A stretch of DNA of 64,000 nt, from NCBI RefSeq assembly GCF_003057745.1, contig NZ_QBJD02000022.1, positions 1 through 64,000 of the forward strand, given 5' to 3'. The notes below the pieces were generated by a model that worked only from the letters and a program-made list of their open reading frames with translations, did no database searches and was not told where the DNA came from. This DNA is from Enterobacter sp. RIT418 (GTDB taxonomy: Bacteria; Pseudomonadota; Gammaproteobacteria; Enterobacterales; Enterobacteriaceae). Below, in pieces: positions 51,236-59,730 of the stretch. Numbering within the stretch: the first letter of the stretch is position 1; each line of letters starts with the position of its first letter. The translations under genes and the position numbers were made by a program.

Positions 51236-51691
51236 ATGACAACAATTTCATCCCCAAAATACGTGCTTTCAGAAGAAAGCGTGGTTCACCCTCTCCTCAC
51301 ACAGCCCGTTTCTCAGTCCGCGGACATTTTTGAACTGGCCAACGCCTGTACCGCTTACGTTAGCGTACTGGTTGAATCAGACCACGATGAAAATAACGCC
51401 ACGCTGTATAAACGACTGTTCGTCGCCCTCAAGCTGCTTCGCGAACGGTGCGATGACGACCTTCCACCGTACCTTGTCGAGCAGCTGATTGCGGGGGAAA
51501 AGAGCGGCTCCTGCGTGCCGGACTGCTGGCTGGAAGCGGCAACGCAGGTGGACTATGCGCTGGCGTTAACGCAGGCGGTGATGGGCGGAACGCTGCAGCC
51601 CAGCGTGGCAAAAGAGCTGACCGGGCTGCTGCACGACATGGTGTGGATGCTGGCCGAATATGTGAAGGAGTCGTATAGTTCGGCGCACTAA
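51236..51691 (+). CDS. Uncharacterised protein behind the structured leader
   Basis: A 151-residue soluble protein of unknown family. It is acidic and mostly helical by composition, with ADIFELANACTAYVSVLVES, YKRLFVALKLLRERCDDDLP and a C-terminal LLHDMVWMLAEYVKESYSSA. AAAAAGGAAAAACAC before the ATG is a good ribosome-binding site. No signal peptide, membrane segment or catalytic motif is seen. It follows a 200-bp leader with repeated and complementary elements, so post-transcriptional control is likely. A prophage-derived origin is possible. Confidence 0.7.
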   Translation: MTTISSPKYVLSEESVVHPLLTQPVSQSADIFELANACTAYVSVLVESDHDENNATLYKRLFVALKLLRERCDDDLPPYLVEQLIAGEKSGSCVPDCWLEAATQVDYALALTQAVMGGTLQPSVAKELTGLLHDMVWMLAEYVKESYSSAH

Positions 51692-51814
51692 CGAAGAAAA
51701 CGACAAGCCGGAATTAGCCTACGGGAATCAGAATTTCGGCCTGGTAAAGTACACTGAATTCTCTTTTTTGGTAGTTGCTCTGCCCAAAAAGCGGACCAAC
51801 TTTCTTTATGCAGC

Positions 51815-52120
51815 CTACGATTCGGGTAAATCAATAATAACCAGTATGCCAAAACTGCCCGCTTCCACAGTATGAGGAACGCCCGCTTTGGCGACATATA
51901 GCTGGCCAGACGTTACGGAGAATTTTTTTCCTTTCACGCTCAACTCCAGCCGTCCATCAATAACCAGTAACCCCTCATCATATTCATGTACCTCTTCAAT
52001 TACCGGGCATTCATCCATTCGTAAAACTTTGAGATTTGCAGTGTCTACGCGGCCTAATATCTGAGAGCGCCAGGCCTCCGGTAATGCATGCGCTTCGGTT
52101 CTGAGGTCATAAAGCGACAT
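51815..52120 (-). CDS. Cupin-domain protein
   Basis: A 101-residue single-domain cupin. The start is the ATG at 52120 (MSLYDLRTEAHALPEAWRSQ) with AAGGA eight bases upstream; longer frames lack a site. Cupin motif 1 is reduced (EVHEYDEGLLVIDGRLELSV) and motif 2 is GQLYVAKAGVPHTVEAGSFG. Only some of the usual metal ligands are kept. Function unknown; it could bind a small ligand or act as a sensor. It is monocistronic. Confidence 0.75.
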   Translation of the reverse strand: MSLYDLRTEAHALPEAWRSQILGRVDTANLKVLRMDECPVIEEVHEYDEGLLVIDGRLELSVKGKKFSVTSGQLYVAKAGVPHTVEAGSFGILVIIDLPES

Positions 52121-52383
52121 CACGTCATTCCTTTTGATGTTCGTTTGATCTCTTATGCCATATAAGTTTCCTGCCACCATATAACAAATATGGAAAAGCA
52201 CCTCGAATAAGTGGTTATATACATCCTCAATAGGCTCGTTTTTTTTATGTATGACAAGCTGTGACCTGACGGAAAATCTGAGAATCAACAGGCCGATGGG
52301 AGGAATGAGTTAGTTAATGGCACGGAGCGGACCGCATGAAGTGCCGCAAGGTCTGCTGTGAGCGATGAGAGGACGTTGAGTTT
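52121..52383. other. Intergenic, DUF1963 gene to cupin gene
   Basis: About 260 bp without a supported gene. It should contain the promoter of the cupin gene. No strong hairpin or repeat is visible. Confidence 0.4.
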
Positions 52384-53061
52384 CTAGTAAAACTGACATG
52401 AAAACGTCCAGAATCCCTCTGGGGATTTGTGAAAGTAGTCGATACCATTGTCCGCCCACATCCAGTTGACTTTTTCTTCTGACCCCACTTGAAAGACAAA
52501 ATCTTGAATCCCCACACCATGTTGTATCTCCGTTGGATATCCTCCAACCTTGGTTCCCCTGTACCGGTTAAAACCATCATAGAATCTATCACTTGCATCC
52601 TCATCATCGTTTACGTCAGACAAGTCAATAATATCCCAAGCATCCTCCCATCCCGGAGCATCATCATTGACACTCACCCACCGAACCGGAAATGCGCGAT
52701 ATGGAGTGTTAATTGCAGGCAATAACTCAAGCCCATCAAGGGTGGCGTATTCTCGTATTAACCACCCCTCGCCATGAGGTTTATCAAATGGATGGCTTTC
52801 CATATTATGATAAAGCACTAAGAGCGCGATCCCCTTCAGTTGTTCAGGAATCACGGGAAGCTCATCTACGCGAATCTGGAGAAGCGGAAACATCGGCTGC
52901 CCCTTCCAAACTGGCAACCCTTCACCTGGAAGAGCGACTCCTTTTAAAAACCAGGATGTAATTGGGTTTGCTGTAGGGCGGAAACCACCGACTTGTGCCA
53001 CAGAGGCAGTACGTAATTTGGATCTGAGTTCTTCTAAAACTAACGCACTCTTGGATTTCAT
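52384..53061 (-). CDS. DUF1963 (YwqG-like) protein
   Basis: A 225-residue protein resembling DUF1963/YwqG: FPLLQIRVDELPVIPEQLKG, IALLVLYHNMESHPF, GGYPTEIQHGVGIQDFVFQV and the C-terminal WMWADNGIDYFHKSPEGFW. Members of this superfamily occur as housekeeping proteins of unknown role and as immunity-type proteins near polymorphic toxins. No toxin gene lies beside it here. The start is the ATG at 53061. GC is lower than in the core genes, which fits an accessory gene. Confidence 0.7.
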   Translation of the reverse strand: MKSKSALVLEELRSKLRTASVAQVGGFRPTANPITSWFLKGVALPGEGLPVWKGQPMFPLLQIRVDELPVIPEQLKGIALLVLYHNMESHPFDKPHGEGWLIREYATLDGLELLPAINTPYRAFPVRWVSVNDDAPGWEDAWDIIDLSDVNDDEDASDRFYDGFNRYRGTKVGGYPTEIQHGVGIQDFVFQVGSEEKVNWMWADNGIDYFHKSPEGFWTFSCQFY

Positions 53062-53116
53062 AATTGCATCCTTGCGTATGCCTATACTTCTGGATTCTGA
53101 AATAGAGAAGTTTTTA

Positions 53117-53309
53117 TTATAAATCGTAATTATTACCCAACAGACCTAAATATTTCTGTACTTCCTCTTCAGACTGGTAACGGAGGTCCGCTTCTGGCAC
53201 AAAGCGGACACCACTCTCATTCCCTTTTCGAGACTTAACTGCTAGCCAACCATCCATCATACGTAAATCGCCTGAACGCTACACGCAAAACGAAAAATTC
53301 CTCCTTCAC
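53117..53309 (-). pseudogene. Small gene broken by a 4-bp duplication
   Basis: On the minus strand a frame from a GTG at 53309 reads VKEEFFVLRVAFRRFTYDGW and soon stops. The next frame continues from GW as LAVKSRKGNESGVRFVPEAD and on to a stop at 53117. At the joint the sequence reads GATGGATGGTTGG; removing one GGAT unit joins both parts into a single 62-residue protein. This fits a recent frameshift by tandem duplication. The product family is unknown to me, and a residual 47-codon frame from 53260 could still be translated. Confidence 0.55.
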
Positions 53310-53400
53310 ATCACCTGTCCTCTCCTCCTACAGTACCAACGTTCTTCGGACGGGTGCACTTTTAGCAATCTTAAATAAAGGCGCATCTATTCAAAGTTTC
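53310..53400. other. Short non-coding gap before higBA
   Basis: No gene or repeat seen. With the pseudogene it fills the 400-bp gap between the DUF1963 gene and higB. Confidence 0.4.
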
Positions 53401-53404
53401 CACA

Positions 53405-53449
53405 TTGTCAACTCAATACGCATTGACTATAATGTTTCCAATCTGGAAA
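53405..53449 (+). promoter_or_regulatory. higBA promoter and operator
   Basis: TTGTCA (53405-53410) and TATAAT (53428-53433) are spaced by 17 bp, a near-consensus sigma-70 promoter. The palindrome TTTCCA-ATC-TGGAAA (53435-53449) covers the start-site region, where HigA or the HigBA complex would be expected to bind for autorepression. Confidence 0.8.
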
Positions 53450-53461
53450 TAAGAGGCAAGG

Positions 53462-53773
53462 ATGCATGTCGTCTCCAGAGCGCCATTTGAAAAGGCGAGT
53501 AGACTATTCCCCAATCAGGCTATCGCGCTTGAAGATCTTTACCGGGTACTGCGCAAGGATAACTTCCCAACTCCAAACGACATGAAATTGCGCTTCCCTA
53601 GCCTCGATAAAATGAAATACCGGGATAAATGGTGGGTCATTGATGTTGGCGGTGGGCATCTGAGGGTAATGTTTTTTGCTGATTTCGCTCGTGGAAAGAT
53701 TTTCATTAAGCACATCAGCACGCATGCAGAATACGACAAGCTTTTAGATGTGTATCGGAGAACGAAAGAATGA
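53462..53773 (+). CDS. higB: HigB-type mRNA interferase toxin
   Basis: A 103-residue toxin of the RelE superfamily, HigB/YgjN branch. The shared pattern is PNQAIALEDLYRVLRKDNFP, LRFPSLDKMKYRDKWWVIDV, GGGHLRVMFFADFARGKIFI and a C-terminal HAEYDKL. It is expected to cut mRNA on the ribosome. The toxin precedes the antitoxin, as usual for hig loci, and overlaps it by 4 bp. The start at 53462 follows GAGGCAAGG. Confidence 0.88.
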   Translation: MHVVSRAPFEKASRLFPNQAIALEDLYRVLRKDNFPTPNDMKLRFPSLDKMKYRDKWWVIDVGGGHLRVMFFADFARGKIFIKHISTHAEYDKLLDVYRRTKE

Positions 53774-54189
53774 ACTACGCAGAAACTATCAAAGCAGCAA
53801 ACGCGCTGACTAAGCTGCTGCCTTTCCTGAGCGTAAACCCAACAAAAGAAGACTATCAAGACGCGCTGGATCTGGTGGAATACCTGATCGAGCACGATCC
53901 TGATAATCCACTCATCGATATGCTAACGGCAAAGATCGACAGGTACGAAAACGCGTCGCCGGAGTTTGCGGAGTTTAACGCGAGGGTAGCCAGCATACCC
54001 TCAGGCGTGGCGCTGCTGCGAACGCTGATGGACCAGCATAAGCTGACGCAAAGCGACCTGGAAAATGAGATTGGTAAGAAGTCGCTGGTGAGCCGCATCC
54101 TGAGCGGCCAGCGCTCGCTGACGCTTGACCATATGCGGGCTCTGGCGAAGCGTTTTAACATACCGGTCAGCACGTTTGTTGGTGATTGA
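53770..54189 (+). CDS. higA: HigA-type antitoxin
   Basis: A 139-residue antitoxin and DNA-binding protein. The N-terminal part ([34 protein letters not shown]) wraps the toxin in the HigA/YgjM family. The C-terminal helix-turn-helix is [20 protein letters not shown] followed by [18 protein letters not shown]. It should neutralise HigB and repress the promoter at 53405-53449. Start and stop overlaps with higB indicate coupling. Confidence 0.88.
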   Translation: MNYAETIKAANALTKLLPFLSVNPTKEDYQDALDLVEYLIEHDPDNPLIDMLTAKIDRYENASPEFAEFNARVASIPSGVALLRTLMDQHKLTQSDLENEIGKKSLVSRILSGQRSLTLDHMRALAKRFNIPVSTFVGD

Positions 54190-54217
54190 CTGACGTAACG
54201 CCACGCCGCCTGCGGTT

Positions 54218-54250
54218 GCCCCTCCCCCTCTTCCCAAAACGGCGAGGGGA
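54218..54250. repeat. Degenerate REP-like element after higA
   Basis: GCCCCTCCCCCTCTTCCC and CGAGGGGA are recognisable parts of the palindrome family but pair poorly. It lies between higA and ybdK. Confidence 0.4.
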
Positions 54251-54311
54251 TTGTTCCGAACAGAATGACCCGTTGTCTATACTCTCTCCATACCCGACAA
54301 CGGAGCTCACC

Positions 54312-55433
54312 ATGCCCTTACCCGACTTCCACGCTTCTGAACCCTTTACCCTGGGCATCGAACTTGAGCTTCAGGTGGTTAACCCGCCGGGCTATGACCT
54401 GAGCCAGGACTCCTCCGCCCTTATCGCCGCCGTAAAAGATGACATCAAAGGCGGTGAAGTCAAACACGACATCACCGAAAGCATGCTCGAGATTGCGACG
54501 GGCGTGTGCCAGAACATCGACCAGGCGGCAGCGCAGTTCTCGGTGATGCAGCAGAGCATCCTGCGCGCGGCGGCGGAACAGCATATCCAGATCTGCGGCG
54601 GCGGCACGCATCCGTTTCAGAAGTGGCAGCGGCAGGAGGTCTGCGACAACGAGCGCTATAACGTCACCCTTGAACGCTTTGGCTATCTGATTTTACAGGC
54701 CACGGTGTTCGGCCAGCACGTCCACGTCGGCTGCCGCACCGGGGATGACGCCATTTACCTCCTTCACGGCCTGTCGCGCTTCGTGCCGCACTTTATCGCG
54801 CTGGCGGCGGCGTCGCCGTATATGCAGGGCACCGACACGAAGTTCGCCTCGTCGCGGCTCAATATTTTCTCCGGCTTCCCGGACAACGGCCAGATGCCGT
54901 GGGTCAACAGCTGGCAGGAGTTTGAAGGGCTGTTCCGTCGGCTCAGCTCCACCAGCATGATCGACAGCATCAAAGATCTGCACTGGGATATTCGCCCCAG
55001 CCCGCACTTTGGCACCGTCGAGGTGCGGGTGATGGATACGCCGCTGACGCTCGGCCACGCCATTAATATCGCCGGGCTGATCCAGGCGACGTCCCACTGG
55101 CTGCTGACCGCGCGGCCCTATAAGCACCAGGAAAAAGATTTTCTGCTGTACCGCTTTAACCGCTTTCAGGCGTGTCGCTACGGGCTGGAGGGCATTCTGA
55201 CGGACGTGCATACCGGGGAGCATAAAACCGTGGCGGAAGACTGCGCGTGGCTGCTGGAGCAGGTTGCGCCCTCGGCCGAAAAGCTCGGCGCGACGAGCGC
55301 GATACAGGAAATCGCCCTGCTGTTAAAACAGGGCAAGAGCGAGGCGCAGCGCATGCGGGACTTTATCGCCGACGGCGGCTCGCTTATTTCTCTGGTTCAG
55401 AAGCACTGCGAGCTGTGGGCGACGAGTCCGTAA
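54312..55433 (+). CDS. ybdK: Carboxylate-amine ligase YbdK (weak glutamate-cysteine ligase)
   Basis: A 373-residue member of the GCS2 family (E. coli 372). The start is the ATG at 54312 ([20 protein letters not shown]), identical in pattern to E. coli; a longer frame would run into higA. Conserved blocks are [38 protein letters not shown] and GQHVHVGC. E. coli YbdK has weak glutamate-cysteine ligase activity, role unknown. In E. coli it lies next to ybdJ and near entD; here both junctions are interrupted. Its 3' end overlaps the RND permease gene by 50 bp. Confidence 0.94.
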   Translation: MPLPDFHASEPFTLGIELELQVVNPPGYDLSQDSSALIAAVKDDIKGGEVKHDITESMLEIATGVCQNIDQAAAQFSVMQQSILRAAAEQHIQICGGGTHPFQKWQRQEVCDNERYNVTLERFGYLILQATVFGQHVHVGCRTGDDAIYLLHGLSRFVPHFIALAAASPYMQGTDTKFASSRLNIFSGFPDNGQMPWVNSWQEFEGLFRRLSSTSMIDSIKDLHWDIRPSPHFGTVEVRVMDTPLTLGHAINIAGLIQATSHWLLTARPYKHQEKDFLLYRFNRFQACRYGLEGILTDVHTGEHKTVAEDCAWLLEQVAPSAEKLGATSAIQEIALLLKQGKSEAQRMRDFIADGGSLISLVQKHCELWATSP

Positions 55434-58400
55434 GGCCGTGGACCCACTCGCGCAGGCGCTGAAACAGCACGAACAGCGCCGGGATAAACAGAATGCCAAC
55501 CACGGTCGCCACCAGCATCCCGCTGAACACCGTGGTGCCGATGATGCGTCGGCTCTGGGCGCCCGCTCCGGTCGCCAGCATCATCGGCAGGACGCCGATA
55601 ATAAACGACACGGCGGTCATCATGACCGCGCGGAAGCGGCGCGACGCCCCTTCCCGCGCCGCATCGACAATCGTCATCCCGTCCATACGCCGCGCGCGGG
55701 CGAACTCGACGATCAGGATCGCGTTCTTGGCGGCAAGGGCAATCAGTAGCACCAGGCCAATCTGCACGTACACGTCGTTGGCGTATCCGCCGATCCATAG
55801 CCACACCAGCGCCCCGCCGAGGGCGAACAGCACCGAGAGCATCACGCTCGCCGGGAGCGTCCAGCTCTCGTACTGCGCGACGAGGAACAGCCACGCCATC
55901 ACTATCGCCGCCAGCATAATCCACAGGGCCTGATTGCCGGTCTGCTGCTCCTGATACGAGATGCCGCTCCAGGCGTAGTCGTACCCGGCAGGCAGGTTCT
56001 CTTCCAGAAGCTCGCCCATTGCCGCCATCGCAGCGCTGCTGCTCACCCCTGCCGCCGCCGAGCCGCTCACCGACACGGACGGGAACTGGTTGTACTGCTG
56101 CAGGAACGGCGCGCCGACGGTTGGCGTGATGGTGACGAGGTTGCTCAGGCGCACCCGCTCGCCGCCGCGGCTGCGCACGAACAGCTCGCTGATTTGCTCC
56201 GCGCGCTCGCGCCACTGCATCTCGTTTTGCATTACCACGTGGTAGACGCGGTTGTTGACGCTGAAATCCCCGGCGCGCGTGCCGCCGAAGGCAGTCTGCA
56301 GGCTGCTGAAGATGCGCGAGACGGGCACGTCAAGCCGGGCCGCGCGCTCGCGATCGACCGTCAGCGTCAGCTGCGGCACGCTGCTGCTCCAGGTGGTGAA
56401 GACGCGGCTCAGCTGCGGATGCTGGTTGGCTTTTGCCAGCACCTCGCGCGTGACGCGCTCCAGCTCCGCCGGGCTTTGCCCCGCCTGCGCCTGAATGCGC
56501 AGGTCGAAGCCGGAGGCGTTGCCCAGCCCCGGCAGCGTCGGCGGCGCGAAGGCCATAATCGTCGCTTCCGGCAGGGCCAGCAGCTGCCGCTGCAGCATGC
56601 CCATCACCTCATCCAGCGGCGGGCGCTCGCTCCAGTCCTTCAGCATGATGGAGATAAATCCGCCGTTTGAGGCGCTAGTGCCGTTGAGAATGTTAAATCC
56701 GGACACCTGAATCACGTCCTCCACCGCCGGATGACGGGCAATAAGCTGCCGCACGGTGGTCATTACCGCCTCGGTCCGCTCCAGCGACGCCGCTTCCGGC
56801 AGCTGTACGCTGGCAAAGAAGTAGCCCTGATCCTCCTGCGGCAGGAAGCCTTTCGGCATTGACGTCACGCTGAACGCCACCACGGCGGCCGCGCCCGTCG
56901 TTGCCAGCAGCGCCAGCCAGGGCCGATGGGTAAACACGCTCACGATGCGGGCATAGCCGCCGCGCGCGGCGTCCAGCCCCCGATTGAAGCCGCGGAAAAT
57001 GGCCGCCGGACGCGCAGGACGCGGGCGCAGCAGCAGCGCGCACAGCGCGGGCGTGAGCGTCAGCGCGACCAGGCTTGAAAGCGTGACGGCGGTGGAGAGC
57101 GTCACCGCGAACTGGCGATACAGCTCGCCGACGATCCCCGGCAGCATCGCCACCGGCACAAATACCGCCAGCAGCACCAGCGTCGTGGCAATCACCGGCC
57201 CGGCAATCTGGCGGAGCGCCAGCGCGGTCGCCGCCGTGCGGCTCTGCCCTTCCGCCATCAGCGTTTCAACGCTCTCCACCACCACGATGGCGTCATCCAC
57301 CACCATGGTGAGCGCCAGAATGATGGCGAACAGGCTCAGCGTGTTGGCGGAGTACCCGAGCGTATAGAGCATCGCAAAGGTGCCCACCAGCGACACCGGA
57401 ATGGCGAGCGCGACGATAAGCGTGGCGCGCCAGCTTTGCAGGAACAGGGACACCACGACCACAACCGCCAGCAGGGTCAGCGCCAGCGAGACGCCAATCT
57501 CTTTGATGGTAGCGGCCACAAAGGCGGTGGTATCAAATTTGACCTCGTAGACCAGATCGTCCGGGAAGCGCGTCGAGAGGCGTTCCAGCTCGGCGCGCAC
57601 CGCGTCGGCCACGCGCAGGGCGTTGGCGGACGGCGTGGGGTAGATGCCGAGGTAGGCGGAGTCGTGTCCGTTCAACTGCGCGCCTGAGCTGTAGCTGCGC
57701 GACCCCAGCTCGATGGTGGCGATGTCCTTCAGGCGCACCAGCTGGCCCATCTCGCCCGCGCGGATAATGATGTCGGCGAAGTCTTCCGCCTGGTTGAGGC
57801 GGCCGAGGCCGTTGATGGTCAGCGTCTGCTGCTGGCCGTTAAACACCGGCGGCGTGCCCACCTGCCCCGCCGCGCCCTGCACGTTCTGCTCGCGCAGCGC
57901 CTGGGCGACGTCGTCCGTGGTGACGTTGAGGGCGTTCATGCGCTCCGGGCGCAGCCAGATGCGCATGCTGTAGTCGCGCGCGCCGAACATCTGCACCTGC
58001 CCGACGCCCGGCAGGCGCGACAGCGCTTCGCGCACCTGGGTGCTGGCATAGTTGCTGACGAACAGCGGCGCGTGGGTGTTATTTGGTGAGTAAAGACTTA
58101 CCCCCATCATCAGGTTGGTGGAGCGCTTGCGAACCTGCACGCCGTTTTGCTGCGCCTCGGCGGGAAGCTGCGCCACGGCCTGCGCCACGCGGTTTTGCAC
58201 GTCGATGGCCGCCATGTCCGGGTCGGTGCCCGCCGCAAAGGTGATGTTAAGGCTATAGCTGCCCTCGTCCGAACTGGTGGATTCCATATAGAGCATGTGG
58301 TCCACGCCGTTCAGCTGGGTCTCCAGCGGCGTGGCGATAGCTTCGGCCACGTCGGCGGAGCTGGCGCCCGGCCATGACGCTGACACATTCACGACCGGCG

Positions 58401-58518
58401 GCGCAATCTGCGGATACTGCTCAACCGGAATAATCTTCAGCGCGAGGGCGCCCAGCAGGGTTATCACCAGCGCGATCACCATCGCAAAGCGCGGGCGTTT
58501 GATGAAAAACGTCAGCAT
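55384..58518 (-). CDS. RND efflux permease, HAE1 family
   Basis: A 1044-residue inner-membrane drug/proton antiporter. Features: [23 protein letters not shown] motifs [17 protein letters not shown] and [13 protein letters not shown], the proton-relay Asp pair in [15 protein letters not shown], and the late [20 protein letters not shown] with a Lys. By eye it is at least as close to the OqxB/MexF branch as to AcrB. It is the second gene of a pair with an adaptor; no outer-membrane factor gene is linked, so it probably uses TolC. It is convergent with and overlaps ybdK. Confidence 0.9.
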   Translation of the reverse strand: MLTFFIKRPRFAMVIALVITLLGALALKIIPVEQYPQIAPPVVNVSASWPGASSADVAEAIATPLETQLNGVDHMLYMESTSSDEGSYSLNITFAAGTDPDMAAIDVQNRVAQAVAQLPAEAQQNGVQVRKRSTNLMMGVSLYSPNNTHAPLFVSNYASTQVREALSRLPGVGQVQMFGARDYSMRIWLRPERMNALNVTTDDVAQALREQNVQGAAGQVGTPPVFNGQQQTLTINGLGRLNQAEDFADIIIRAGEMGQLVRLKDIATIELGSRSYSSGAQLNGHDSAYLGIYPTPSANALRVADAVRAELERLSTRFPDDLVYEVKFDTTAFVAATIKEIGVSLALTLLAVVVVVSLFLQSWRATLIVALAIPVSLVGTFAMLYTLGYSANTLSLFAIILALTMVVDDAIVVVESVETLMAEGQSRTAATALALRQIAGPVIATTLVLLAVFVPVAMLPGIVGELYRQFAVTLSTAVTLSSLVALTLTPALCALLLRPRPARPAAIFRGFNRGLDAARGGYARIVSVFTHRPWLALLATTGAAAVVAFSVTSMPKGFLPQEDQGYFFASVQLPEAASLERTEAVMTTVRQLIARHPAVEDVIQVSGFNILNGTSASNGGFISIMLKDWSERPPLDEVMGMLQRQLLALPEATIMAFAPPTLPGLGNASGFDLRIQAQAGQSPAELERVTREVLAKANQHPQLSRVFTTWSSSVPQLTLTVDRERAARLDVPVSRIFSSLQTAFGGTRAGDFSVNNRVYHVVMQNEMQWRERAEQISELFVRSRGGERVRLSNLVTITPTVGAPFLQQYNQFPSVSVSGSAAAGVSSSAAMAAMGELLEENLPAGYDYAWSGISYQEQQTGNQALWIMLAAIVMAWLFLVAQYESWTLPASVMLSVLFALGGALVWLWIGGYANDVYVQIGLVLLIALAAKNAILIVEFARARRMDGMTIVDAAREGASRRFRAVMMTAVSFIIGVLPMMLATGAGAQSRRIIGTTVFSGMLVATVVGILFIPALFVLFQRLREWVHGLTDSSPTARSASEPEK

Positions 58519-58527
58519 GGTGGCTCC

Positions 58528-59592
58528 TTAATTCAGTATCTGGACGGCAGCGCCCGGCTGCACGCGCTGTGCGCCGTCAGTAATCGCTCGCTCACCGGGC
58601 TTGACGCCGGAGGCAATCTCAAACTGCTGGCCAATTTGCCCGGCAACGTTCAGCGGACGCATTTCTGCTTTTCCGTCGGCGCTGATGATCCAGGCAAAGA
58701 ATCCTTCGCCGTTCTGCTGCACCGCCGCGGCGGGCAGGGTCAGCACCGGCTGCTCGCCCGCCGGACGCAGATAAACATTGACGTTGCCGCCGGGCAGAAG
58801 CTGATGGCGCGGGTTGGCGAACTCGGCGCGCAGCATCACGCTGGCGGTGCGCGGATCGATGCGGTTATCCACCGAGGTCAGTTCGCCGAGGACGCGCTGC
58901 CCGCTGCTGTCGATCAGCGCCTGCCAGGCTTTTTTCATCGCGCCGAGATCCGCATGCTGCCCGGCCTTGGCGGCAAACGCCCCCTCTTCCAGCGCAAAGG
59001 CGATGCGGATCGGGTCAAGCTGTACGACCTCCACCAGCACCCCGCTGGCGGGGTTAACCAGGCTGCCCGCGTGGAACCGGCTGTGCCCCACGCGACCGTC
59101 AATCGGGGAGGCGATGCGGGTGTAGGTCAGCGTCACAGCGCGGGCTTCAAGCCGCGCGTTGGCCTGCTCCAGCGCGGCGCTCGCCACGTCGCGCTGCATG
59201 CGGGCGTTGTCCACGTCGTGTCGGCTGATGGCGTTGCTGCTGCCCAGGCTTTCAAAGCGGGAAAGCTGCTGCTGCGCCTGGCGCAGCGTGGCCTCGGCGC
59301 TTTTTACTTCGGCCTGCGCCAGGCGCACGGCGGCGCGCGGCTCGGCATCGTCCAGCTCGAACAGCACGTCGCCTTTTTTCACGTACTGGCCGTCGCGAAA
59401 GTGGATTTTAGTGATGACGCCTTCCGCGCGCGCGCGCAGCTCAACGGTGTGAATGGCTTCAATGCGGCCGGGGATCTGGCGCTCGGCGGCGTGGGCGGTC
59501 TGCTCGACAACGGCGACGCGAACGGGAATGGCGGCGGCAAATGCGGGTTGCAGGGTGCTGGCGAGGAGCGCGAGCAGGAGCGGGAGTTTCAT
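58528..59592 (-). CDS. RND efflux periplasmic adaptor
   Basis: A 354-residue membrane fusion protein with a cleavable signal peptide ending LQPAFA. There is no lipobox, unlike AcrA. The lipoyl half-motifs are VELRARAEGVITKIHFRDGQ and VTLTYTRIASPIDGRVGHSR, with a coiled-coil hairpin between them (AEATLRQAQQQLSRFESLG). It lies 9 bp upstream of the permease gene. The start is the ATG at 59592. A palindrome pair separates it from the P-type ATPase gene. Confidence 0.9.
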   Translation of the reverse strand: MKLPLLLALLASTLQPAFAAAIPVRVAVVEQTAHAAERQIPGRIEAIHTVELRARAEGVITKIHFRDGQYVKKGDVLFELDDAEPRAAVRLAQAEVKSAEATLRQAQQQLSRFESLGSSNAISRHDVDNARMQRDVASAALEQANARLEARAVTLTYTRIASPIDGRVGHSRFHAGSLVNPASGVLVEVVQLDPIRIAFALEEGAFAAKAGQHADLGAMKKAWQALIDSSGQRVLGELTSVDNRIDPRTASVMLRAEFANPRHQLLPGGNVNVYLRPAGEQPVLTLPAAAVQQNGEGFFAWIISADGKAEMRPLNVAGQIGQQFEIASGVKPGERAITDGAQRVQPGAAVQILN

Positions 59593-59613
59593 TCAGGAGT
59601 ACCTCAGTATTTT

Positions 59614-59721
59614 CCCCTCACCCCGGCCCTCTCCCCAAAGGGGCGAGGGAGAAAACCGAGCCCAAGGGAGAGTACCGGACTGTCCCCTCTCCCCTATGGG
59701 GAGAGGGTTAGGGTGAGGGGT
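59614..59721. repeat. Inverted pair of REP-like palindromes, copies 7a and 7b
   Basis: Copy 7a (59614-59649) has its CCCCTCACCCCGG tail to the left; copy 7b (59684-59721) has GGGTTAGGGTGAGGGG to the right. The two are separated by 34 bp. The arrangement copies that at 11099-11190. It lies downstream of the P-type ATPase gene and upstream of the efflux pair. Confidence 0.75.
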
Positions 59722-59730
59722 AAGGTTTTG

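Noticed and set aside
51688..51897. 69-codon minus-strand frame downstream of the cupin gene
   Set aside because: It overlaps the 3' end of the cupin gene in another frame and has no ribosome-binding site or family resemblance.
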